64,000 nucleotides of DNA from assembly GCA_031308135.1 (NCBI GenBank), contig JAHLJT010003656.1, positions 71,504,984-71,568,983 on the forward strand, given 5' to 3'. The translations under genes and the position numbers were made by a program. The notes under the pieces were generated by a model. That model made no database searches. It was given only the letters and a program-made list of their open reading frames with translations, and was not told where the DNA came from. The stretch comes from Acheta domesticus. Lineage: Eukaryota; Arthropoda; Insecta; Orthoptera; Gryllidae. Each line of letters begins with the position of its first letter. Within the stretch, counting starts at the first letter, position 1. Below are positions 45,748 to 56,900 of this stretch, piece after piece.

Positions 45748-45974
45748 TCCAGGCTACCCGGGATGAGCCGCGTCGTCGATTTGGTGGCTGACGTTTCGGC
45801 CAACATATTGTGGCCTTCCTCAGAGCGTACTGCCGTACACAGAACTTACAGAACCTACTGCCGCCTACAGAACGTACTGCAGCAGTACGCTCCGATGAAG
45901 GCCACAATATGTTGGCCGAAACGTCAGCCACCAAATCGACTACGCGGCTCATCCCGGATAGCCTGGACCACATG
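45748..45974. mobile_element. fold-back element (family D) in Osiris 3' flank
   Basis: 'gtggtccaggctacccggga' at 45748 is inverted at 45954-45974 ('cccggatagcctggaccac'). The inner arms 'tttggtggctgacgtttcgg' / 'ccgaaacgtcagccaccaaa' and 'ccaacatattgtggccttc' / 'gaaggccacaatatgttgg' also pair. The centre contains short 'cagaac(t/g)tac' direct repeats. It starts 85 bp after the Osiris stop codon, so it probably lies in the 3' UTR and would give the mRNA a long hairpin. Confidence 0.9.
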
Positions 45975-46009
45975 AATTCCGGCCGAGGAAGCCTACGCAA
46001 TCATATTGA

Positions 46010-47765
46010 AACTTCTGATCGCTAAACGTTGAATCTTCAATTCTTCTAAAATCGTGCTTAGCTGCCATGTGCTGCTAGTATTTGGGAGGGGCGCCATACG
46101 CCTGTGTAAAGCAAATGTAGCTGTCGTATGCACTGAAGTTGACGGGGTGAAGGCAGCTATGATAAAAGTTTTAGAAAAAATCGCTCATATAATTCATATC
46201 GCTCATATCTTTCTACCATGCACATAACTAAAAGCGGCTTGGCTTGGATTATAAAAGTTGCAAACGGACGCTACTAGATAGCTCCAACAATTCCCCTGCA
46301 CGCACTAGTACAACAACAGTGATCCGGCGCTAAATGCAGCAAAATTAATTCGGGCGGTAATGGGTTAAGGGTCCAAAAGAGGAACAAACCGTGTACCCGA
46401 GCCTGGATAGTGCCGTTGTTTAATATGTCACCGTAATATTTTCCGTTGTACGAACAATGAACAAGGCAGAGGTGGCCGACAGATTTGTAACAGTTTATGC
46501 GAACAACGAAACAGGTAGCAGCGGCTTCTTTAATATCGTACCAGAGACATCACCAAAAAAAGAGTGAAAGCTTGACAAAAGAATGTTCTACAGTGCTAAT
46601 ATTTTATTCAAGAAAAATACCAAACAATGCAATTAATGTTAATAATACAAAAAACAGGCGATTCTGCACTGAAATAGTCTCATTGCTATTCAGAAATATA
46701 CTAGAAGCAATTGTCTGATCTTCATTGTACATTAAAATTGAATTCACCCTGATTCATCTACGACTAATTCATTGTTTTATAGACTTTTGGATTTCAGTGC
46801 AAGATAAACCTGTTAATTTTTATGTGAAAGGGCAACGTGTAATTTATACGTGAACATTTGTGCGATTGACTCTGTAATTTGAATGGAGAGCAATGTATTT
46901 ATAGTGTTGTACTCGGTCTGCAAAGAATGTTTCACACTATTTTATTGATTTAATATTATTTTTGACACATCATTGCTCTTCTAGTCCCCTAAGTGTTTAA
47001 TACATACTTGTACATACTATGTATGGCTGCTATGTAAGATATGTTTATGTCATAAGCTCTAAAATAAATATGAGAATCATACTTAAAATAAATTAATTCT
47101 TAGAATAGTATCCTAGTATTGTACTTTTCATTTCCTTTCCTTTCTTGTGTAGTATTATCATTTGAAGATACACTTTTAAACGCAATAAAACGTCACCTGA
47201 ACAAGGAACATGAACCTATAATCATGTCTATTTATGTATGTTTGTGTGTGTATATGTGAGTATGTATGTGTGTGTGTTTGTGTCCTAAAAATTTGGCATA
47301 TATTAATAATATGAAACAGGTTTAAAAATAATCCATATTTCTTCTGGCCTTGAGCATAGTAAGAAATTTTAAAAGTAACATTTTGGGGCGCAGAAAATGT
47401 TCAAATAAGGCAACTTATTCAAACAGTATATAATATAATGTTATTGTCCTAATTTACATCACATTATGTTCATTTGTAACTTCACAAAAAGAAAGCGCTT
47501 GCAGTAATCAAACAAACACTTCTAATACACAATTTGAATTTACAAAAATATTTTTAAAATATTTGGTTTTACTTAGCATGCTCTTCTTTACTTTAACATT
47601 TAGTAATCATTAGTCATCACTGCAGTCCGAAACTTTTCCTCCAGACATAGTAAACACTATTCCTTATGTAACTTCCGAGAAGTATCGCATTCATCATGTT
47701 TGTTTGGAACAGTAATTGGTGAAGCATCAGGGAAGGAAAATTCCATGGCGGTGGTGTAGTATTCC
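46010..47765. other. intergenic between convergent Osiris and P450 genes
   Basis: About 2.1 kb tail-to-tail spacer holding the two 3' UTRs. AATAAA-type signals on the plus strand occur near 47061, 47092 and 47182, but I cannot say which is used. A tgtgtg-rich tract lies near 47233-47280. No further gene. Confidence 0.45.
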
Positions 47766-47768
47766 CTT

Positions 47769-47938
47769 TCATTTGGCACGAGGAGTTATGCCCAACCAAA
47801 AGCCACCTTCCACGGAGGCATTGAAATCCCTCTTTGCGAATTTGATGACCTTTGGCGTCTTTTCAGTGCAAACGAAGCTGAAGTGATGCAAGATGTGGGC
47901 CAGGGCAATCTTGGTCTCCATGAGTGCAAATCGCGAAC
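47769..47938 (-). CDS. P450 exon 7 (C-terminus)
   Basis: Acceptor ttacttccag (47939-47948). Completes Gly480 and encodes SRFALMETKIALAHILHHFS through the C-terminal GFWLGITPRAK and TGA (47769-47771). Confidence 0.9.
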
Positions 47939-50900
47939 CTGGAAGTAATACAGAGCTCAATTAAACATTTTTAGTTTACTTTTTTATAAATGTCTCGCTT
48001 GAAAACAGAGTACTACTTCAATTTTAACATTTAGCAATGTTTCACACCAATAACAGGCTGCCTGTGACATTGAGATGATAGTACGAATTGATGTAGTCAA
48101 CATCTATTTAAACACGTGTAGAGTAGGAATAACATTCTCAAAATATGAAAAGTAGCATCTGTAAAATGTTCAAAACAATTAAGCTTGGTATTAATAATTT
48201 TGCTAAAATATTTTTCACAATCCTGAGTTACAAAATGTTCCTCTGGCAATAAGGTGATTCATTGGTTTCTTTAATACCCCGACAAATGGATAGAACTAAT
48301 CCCAAATGGGTTGGCTATCGTATTATCTATAAAAAACATACCTAGCCAGTAAAAATATCTAGTTGCATGTCTAGCAAAAGCTGATCTATTTAACGACTCA
48401 TTTCATTCGAATTAGATATTTTCTATCTTTCTGAGTACTGCAGTTCAGTTCGCGCCTTCCGCTGATATCTGCTTCCTCACAGTATTGCCAGTCTTGAGAT
48501 CATCAGAAATGTGTATGGGGAAAAGAATTCATTCCATTGAAGTAGGAAGATGTTGAGAAAAGGAATTTCTGAACTATTTTTAAGAAATTGTCCTCGCATT
48601 CGTCTGAAATTAATCCGAAAGAGCCAAGAAACAACCGATTAAACCACCTATTTATGTAATAGCCATCCAGACAAGCCCAATTACTTGGGTGAAGGATCGA
48701 TGCCAGTTCCCGATCTATGAAATGTGTTGTGAATTCACAATCAAATGCTATTGCAATCGATAATTAAGAAAATAGATGAATGTCAAATTTCTTAATTATC
48801 CAGAGATCTCGGGATAACAAGGACGCGAATGGGACATAGCGCAGGTTTTTAGATGTCAAGATTTCCCCACAATTTTATTCCATAAGCAAAATTATATAGT
48901 ATAACTAGGTATATTGATATCAAGATATCAGAGTGCCGTATCCTCTCTCCTTTAAAATCACGCTCGAAACTATGGTTTTCTCAACTTTTCAAATTTTGCT
49001 TTAACAGTGTGTACGTTCCCTTAACGTTACGACTGTACAACACAAGATAGAAATGATTTTTTTTAATTCTTGCAATGTTATTTAATCGGAATGACGGTGT
49101 TGTGGTCCCAAAAATAACATTTTCAGAACTTGCAGATGCCAATTCGTGATATTTAATGGGAACATGTATGTGTAAGCATTGTTTTATCTCCACTCCTATT
49201 TATTTTCAAAGGTATTGCAATGACAAATGCCACTAAAACGTAGTTTCTTAAGAAAGCAATAGATTTTGCGGACAAAGTCTGTGAAGTAAAAGTATTTAAT
49301 TGGCCATGTAATGAGAAAATGTAAGACCTTATTCAAAATCATTTAAAACTGCAAGTCTGCATCATTTCTGCGCCCTTATTTCTCATCTAAAGAACAACGT
49401 TCTACATCGTGTCGATGTAGACCTCGGATATGTCTCGGATATGTGAACTCGGATATGTCTTACCTATACAAAGACGAGGACCCACTCCGAATGGCATGTA
49501 CGTAAACGGCTTAATGTTGGCCTTGTTCTCTTCGCTGAAGCGTTCAGGATCGAATAGATTTGGATTGCTCCAATACTTGGGATCTCGATGCAAGGCAGAG
49601 ACAGCAAACCACACGATGTCCTCCTTCTTAATGGTGTATGACGGCAGATTTCCTTGTGCTTCAATAGTGTAGTCTGCCACGCACTTTCTATTTAAAAATG
49701 CCACAGGGGGGTAGAGTCGTAGCACTTCTGCAAAATGACAATGATGCACATTAGATCGTTATAATACTCATATTAATCATGTAACCTGGTTTCAGAATGA
49801 GTGTATAAATAATATAAGCACAGGTATGATTTTAAATTTATAATTTTAATACAAAATTTCAGCTGTAGTAATTGACAGGCGTTACCTGGCCAAGCGAAGT
49901 CTGTACCCGGGATTTCTACATTCAAAATAGAATGATGATTCGGCATTTCGTAACAATTTGCATTTGAAACAAAAAAGTGTACTAATATCAATGACTAAGC
50001 ATTTTCTAAATTATTAATCTAATATTCATGGCAACAACATTACTTGCATTCCTAATAAATGTGTAAGAATGACTGGCAAAACCTTTACCATAAATTATCA
50101 AGTTATATAAAGCTAATTACAAGCATTCAAAATGAAGTCATTGTCCCTTCAGCAAGAAAAAAATGGCCTTTGTACGACCTTGTGTTTATGTAACAGTGTC
50201 GTGTATTTTGCGAGCATCTCACTTCTTGAACATTATTTTTAAGTTATAAAGTAATAAAAAGATGTGAAAATAATGCAAAATAATAGAATTATCACTTTAG
50301 CGAAGTACTTAGTATCTTGCATCGTTTCGTATCTGAACACCATGTGAAACACCATGTCGTGGTACTTGAGGTCCTGCACCTTCTCGTAGGTGAACTTACC
50401 GTTGAGCACCATGTCGTGGTACTTGAGGTCCTGCACCGTCTCGTAGGTGAACTTACCGTTGAGCACCATGTCGAGGTACTTGAGGTCCTGCACCGTCTCG
50501 TAGGTGAACTTACCATTGAGCACCATGTCGAGGTACTTGAGGTCCTACACCGTCTCGTAGGTGAACTTACCGTTGAATACCATGTCGTGGTACTTGAGGT
50601 CCTGCACCGTCTCGTAGGTGATCTTACCGTTGAGCACCATGTCGAGGTACTTGAGGTCCTGCACCGTCTCGTAGGTGAACTTACCGTTGAGCACCATGTC
50701 GAGGTACTTGAGGTCCTGCACCGTCTCGTAGGTGAGCTTACCGTTGAGCACCATGTCGAGGTACTTGAGGTCCTGCACCGTCTCGTAGGTGAACTTACCG
50801 TTGAGCACCATGTCGAGGTACTTGAGGTCCTGCACCGTCTCGTAGGTGAACTTACCGTTGAGCACCATGTCGAGGTACTTGAGGTCCTGCACCGTCTCGT

Positions 50901-53900
50901 AGGTGAACTTACCATTGAGCACCATGTCGAGGTACTTGAGGTCCTGCACCGTCTCGTAGGTGAGCTGGCCGCCAGAGCGCTCCACGGCGGCGTCCACCTC
51001 CCGCTGCAGGCGCTGCTGCACGCCCGCCTGCCGCGCCAGCTCCAGCGCCGAGAAGCACATGAGCGTGGACACGGTGTCGAAGCCCGCGAAGAAGAAGATA
51101 ACCGCCTGGGCCGTGATGTCAGTGTCCGTCAGCTCTGCAACGCCATCAGCACGCGCCCTTGCCTTATGTGTCAGAAGTGCCAGTTGTTTTTTTTTACTTT
51201 CTCGCTACGGAGTAGAGAGACAGTTATGTAATGCGCGAAAAAACGGTGAATTTTCAGCAGAAAATCTCTTATTACAGGGACCAGGTAACGAAAAAGTGGA
51301 TAAATCCAGTTGTTAAATTTAGGGAGGGGGTAATCCTCTAACACGCGATGGTAGCCAGAATCCATGTTTTGTGGATCCTTGATACAGAAAAATCGAATGA
51401 CCGTCTGTGAACATCGCTAGCGGCTAAACCGTTCGACCAATTTTCTCCGTATTGAAAGCCTTAAAGGGCGAGGCTTTGTGCACTTTATAAATCGTACGTA
51501 AGTCAACCTGCGTTGAAGGAAATTCAGGTTAGACTGGAAAAAACAAGTTATTTAGGCCGAAGCGATTACATCCACAAAATTCGAACAAGGAAACAAAATT
51601 CAGATCTTGGGAAATTCTCATTTTGTAACAGAACAATTAGACATTGGAGCAGTTTACCCCCAGCAATTTTGAAGACCTTTCCTCTAACTGCACTAATTTT
51701 TGAATTAAGTTAGAACAAGCTGAGAGTTATATATGTTACAAGAGTAACTAACTGTTCTGAAGTGTGGTGAAGTGCTGTGAAGTGCTAGTTAGTGTAATTC
51801 AATGCAAAATAGTGTAGTGCAGTGAAGTGTAGTGAACGTGATAAATGCCTTTTTTCAATCCAATTTAGCCAATATCTATGTAGTTCGCACTGATTTTAAT
51901 TATCACTAACATAATTGTTGTATATCATAGTAGAGTTGAAATAATTGTTATAACACTTAATATTAGAGATAGTATGATTATTGCATTGTTTTGTATTGTA
52001 TTCTTTTATTATCTTATTATTATTATTATTATTATTATTGTAATTATAGTTAATCAACTGCCACCGGATCACACCCAATTGCAGTTCAAATAAATGTATG
52101 TATGTATGTAATCTCCCCCCGCCCCCGACCAATGGGCTCCCTGGTTGGCGGCGCTGACTTACGCAGCTTGCGGGCGCCCTTGACCACCTCCTCCTCGTCG
52201 CCCGCCTCGGCCTTGAGCTGGCCCGCGCGCGCTTGGATGAGCAGCTGCAGCATGTCGGGCCGGAAGATGCCCTGCTTCTGGCGCGTGCGGATCGTCTCGT
52301 GCACGCTGTTGTGGAAGAAGTCGCGCACCTTCGGGGAGATGAACGGCAGGTTGAGTATCTGGAAGCGATAAAACGAGGCATGTGGGATCAAGAGAGAAGG
52401 TTCCAAAAAGGAAGTCGACTGTTGTTCTGATATTCCCAGGCCTACATAACTTTCGAATATCTGGAAGCGTTAAAACGAGGCATGTGGGATCAAGAGAGAA
52501 GGTTCCAAAAAGGAAGTCGACTGTTGTTCTGATATTCCCAGGCCTATACAACTTTCGAATATCTGGAAGCGGTAAAACGAGGCATAGTAGATCAAGAGAG
52601 AAGGTTCCAAAAAGGAAGTCGACTGTTGTTCTGATATTCCCAAGCCTATACAACTTTCGAATATCTGGAAGCGGTAAAACGAGGCATAGTAGATCAAGAG
52701 AGAAGGTTCCAAAAAGGAAGTCGACTGTTGTTCTGATATTTCCAGGCCTACATTACTTTTGAATATCTGAAAGCGATAAAACGAGGCATAGTGGATCAAG
52801 AGAGAAGGTTCCAAAAAGGAAGTCGACTGTTGTTCTGATATTCCCAGGCCTATATATAGGCTATAAAATAAATAGGTAATCAGTTACAATGCTTCTTTTT
52901 GCCGTGTAATAATGTTTTGTTGCTTTTTTAGTCTCTCGAAGACAATTTAACAATGTTTAGAATATCTAACACCCACTGAGATAGCTCGGCAGTTCAGCGT
53001 CGTTTTTACTGGATCATTGAATGGGAAAACCTTCCGTTTGAGTCTCGATAGTGGCGGATTTTCGACATTAGCTACATAACTTGTTCGAATTCAATTACAG
53101 TGTGAAGGAGAATTCTAGTGGTCAGCTGTTCTGATCGGTAGTTTTCCGTGGTTTTGCCGATCAATACCAGGCGAATGCCAGAGCTGTACCCTAACAAACG
53201 AAACAAAGACGGCGCACAATCATTTCTTCCTCATCCATAACCTCCTTTCCAAACAAATCCCATGCAAACACATTTAAATGGACTGCAGACACATCGGGAG
53301 TCCAGTCGAGAGATTAGAGATTGGTCTGATTGGTGCTATGACTCACTAGGACAGATACTTAGAAGTGTCCCGCAAACCGACGTACAGGTTGGAGCCGAAT
53401 ATCACGTTTCACCACCACCTCCCAGAATGCAGCACGCACTACACTTAGGAAACTAATTACCTCACTTGTTGACGCGCCCAGAATTAATACTCTGACACTT
53501 CTAATGAAGTATTTTTGAAACAACCAATAAAATTTGCTGCTGGAATTCGTGACGGTAAAACTTATTTCGCGTCAGGTATTCTAGGGATTTTTTTCTTAAT
53601 AGAAACATTGGTAATTCGACATCTACATCAGTTATTACTCGACCAAGGGAAGAAAGAGGGATGCGACTGCGGTGCGTCGTGGAACTAACAGTGTAAACAC
53701 TGGAGTGTACAGTCAGTTTCGCTTACAAAAGTCTCCAGGAGCGTGAAGCGAGTTCAGAGACTGCTTCTACGGAATCACCATGGCCATCTTCATAGAGATT
53801 GTGAATCACCTGATAAAATATGACTTCAGAGACACATTATTGAAGATGTGCACTGACTGTTTTATTTTTGTCCTATTAAGTTGCTTTTTTTACTTTTCAC

Positions 53901-56900
53901 CGTTCTAGTACAAGAATGTAATAAAAAGTTATACATATAATTTTTAATACTTTTTCATTGAATTTAAACATTTTGTATTTTTCTTCATTCATCTTTTTTT
54001 TCACAGGCGATTAGTTAGATATGCAATAAAGTACCAAAACATTAACTTTACAGTCGTAAGTATCTGCAATATTCTTCATTATGGTGTTAGTTACTTCGTT
54101 CATAAAAAGGAATTTTATTTGGTATATATTCTGAGAAACTCCTTAAGTTAAAATAAACGATTTATATGAATGTTACTGTTCATCGAAAGAATTAGTTTCA
54201 AAAATTTTAATCGTTTTTCAGAGAAAAGTATACTTTTATTTCTTTCAATATGAGGTGCAGACATGTCCAAATACAGTGAAAATATTAATTGTGAAGATAC
54301 TAGATTTGCAACGAAATAAATCGCATTTTTTTCGCAATAGTTTGGCACGGCCATTTTAATTTTGAATTGAGTATCCTTATATCTCCGTCTCTGTCATTTC
54401 GACTGTAAACACAGACGGTGGCGCGCACCTGTAAACATCATTCTCAACTTAGTCGAGATATATTTACGAGTTACCAACAACCGCTCTCCAATATACGCCA
54501 ACTCACATCCATGAGCTTGGGGCTGAGGAGGTAACCCAGGAAGAGCACAACTCACCTCCATGAGCTTGGGGCTAAGGAGGTAGCCCAGGAAGAGCAGCGT
54601 GCGCACGCCCTTGGTGTTGGTGAGGTCGCGCCCCATCACGTAGAAGGCGTTCCGGCGGTCGCGCAGGGAGTCACACTGGATGCCGAAGGCGGTCGTGGCG
54701 ATCACGTCGTTGGTGAACCGCGTGAAGAAGTCCTTCATGTCGGCCTCGTACACTTTCACTGCCAACAGACGGGCATCGGCAGATTGAGAGGCGAGCCATG
54801 GTCCCATCCAAAAGACCTATAGTTTGCGTTTATTTGGCAAAATTGTTTTAAATGTTTATTTATGTTAGAATTATATAATTATTTAAAAAATAAGATTGTA
54901 TAGAATCATATAAACGCTACAAAAATAATATTCAATACTATAACAAATGTTTATTATTTAACAAAAATCTATGATGGCCCACTCCAAAATGATCAGCAGG
55001 ATCCGCCCCTGCAGACGGAGCATATCACACAAACCCGATTTTTCTCAAAGATATTTTCAGCCCTTCTCAGTTACCCTATTCATAGAAATAATAGGTTTTA
55101 GCAAGTGCTAAAAATACAAAATGTTTCCATACGCTGAAAAAATTAACAATTGTACTGACGGTCGGGGCAGGTTTTCAATCTGCGATAAAATGCGAAATCA
55201 CACACAAAGTGCAAAATAGTGTGAATCGCGAAAAAATTGCGAAATAATTGCTTAACTGCATTTTATGGATTCCTTCGTGTTTTCTCTTTAACAAGAGATG
55301 CGATATCAATAACAATACATCGATCTTTGAAAACATTTAATATGAGAGTATCCGTGTTTATTAATTTATAATTAATATTTAACTGACCAGACAAGGTAAA
55401 AAAATAATAAAAACAATATAAAGAAACTGATCCTGAAAGTCTCAGTGCTCAGGGTCGTCTCAAGGGGTCTTAGCTTTCTTCTGATCGCTGCACGGAGGAG
55501 GCCATACGCCTACGGTGCACTCTTTACTTCTTACGCTTTTATATGTGCTGAAGTTCACAAATGGCGAAGTATTAAATTAGTTTCCTTTATTTCCTGATTT
55601 TAATGGAAAAATCTAAAACGCATCAAAATAATTTTTTACCTCAAAGAGTTCTTCCTTAATAATAATTTTCTCAACAAATACTACAAAATGCTAAATTTTA
55701 ACTTTTATAATGCCATAAATTGGTGTAGTATTGTTTCCAAAATGCGATTTTAAAAAATTTTAAGTGCTAAATTCTATCATCACTACCTATTTATCCCTAC
55801 GGGGTGGATCTCGATGTATGCACTGCACACTCGCGTATTTTCCAGCTCTTCATATATGGAATAATCAGAACCATACGCCTGCGGGGGGGTAAGTGAATTT
55901 CTGGTTTCTCTTTTCCTTTGAACCTTTTTATACTCATATGACATAGTTTATTAGCAACGTGATAAATAAAACACTACATGGATAATTAAATTAAACTCTA
56001 TTTACTATTTAATATGTACAATTGAGATTATATTAAAGTATTTGTACGTCTGCCAGATGGTTTGGAGAGTCTATTCATCAAATGTCGCATAACAATTTAC
56101 AAATTGGCAACTAAAAAATGAGAGGTTGAACATATTTAAAGAAATAAAATGTTATATTACTTAAAGCTACGATGCCCCTCTCAAAATTTCCAGGGCGGCA
56201 CTGCCCGACTGGCTCCCGCTATGAGCATACGCTATGATATATACGAACATACAAACATACAAACTAGGGATAGACGAGATCGCTAAAGCGGCACCGCGTT
56301 GGCAATATCGGGCGAATTGGCTGCAGGTTTGAATCCCACCGGGGCATGGACGTTTACTCTTACATTGTAGTGTGGTGACCACTGCCACCCTCGCATGTCT
56401 ATTCTAAGGTCATTCTACTTCCTGGCCTGTACGGGTGCCGCAGGAAAATAGAGTTTGTGACATGTTCGCATTGCAACTGGACAGAGTTATTCCTTGCATG
56501 GAACACAGTGAGTTATATCTGCCGGTGCCGTCAGTTCGCGGTTACTACAGTCGTCCTGACCTAGCTGGCACAATTCATTTGCTGCCTTATGACCCCCTAA
56601 ACCGCTTCCATCGCACCTAGCCGATAACAGCCCGCGGACTTCGCTTGCAAGGAACAAGAACCCACTCAATACAAAGGCTGCATCAGGTGGGAGAAATGAA
56701 ATGGGAGAATGTGGATGGTATCATAGTATCCGCTATTGAAGGTCGAGGCGACGCCAGTCGGAGTGGAGAGCTTAGGAACCGCCCACCTAAGCAGTGGTTT
56801 AAGATACCTCTTAAACCATTACTTAGGTGGGCGGTTACCACTAGGCACATATTAAACTGGATTACGCTAGGAACAAACACCCTCTCCGTCCGCCCTGTGG

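Noticed and set aside
50292..50915. 207-codon minus ORF of SSPTRRCRTSSTSTWC-type repeats
   Set aside because: Out-of-frame reading of the same array.
50300..50966. CRISPR-like array
   Set aside because: Units are contiguous with no unique spacers, lie in a eukaryotic gene and encode the exon end.
50317..51231. 304-codon plus-strand ORF of VLEVLHRLVGELTVEHH-type repeats
   Set aside because: Antisense shadow of the 57-bp array, where any frame stays open because the unit is a multiple of three. The minus strand carries the P450 exon.
52159..52814. 114- and 164-codon minus ORFs across the 102-bp array as extra protein-coding sequence
   Set aside because: Mostly intronic repeat; only the part after the acceptor at 52358 belongs to the P450 in the canonical model.
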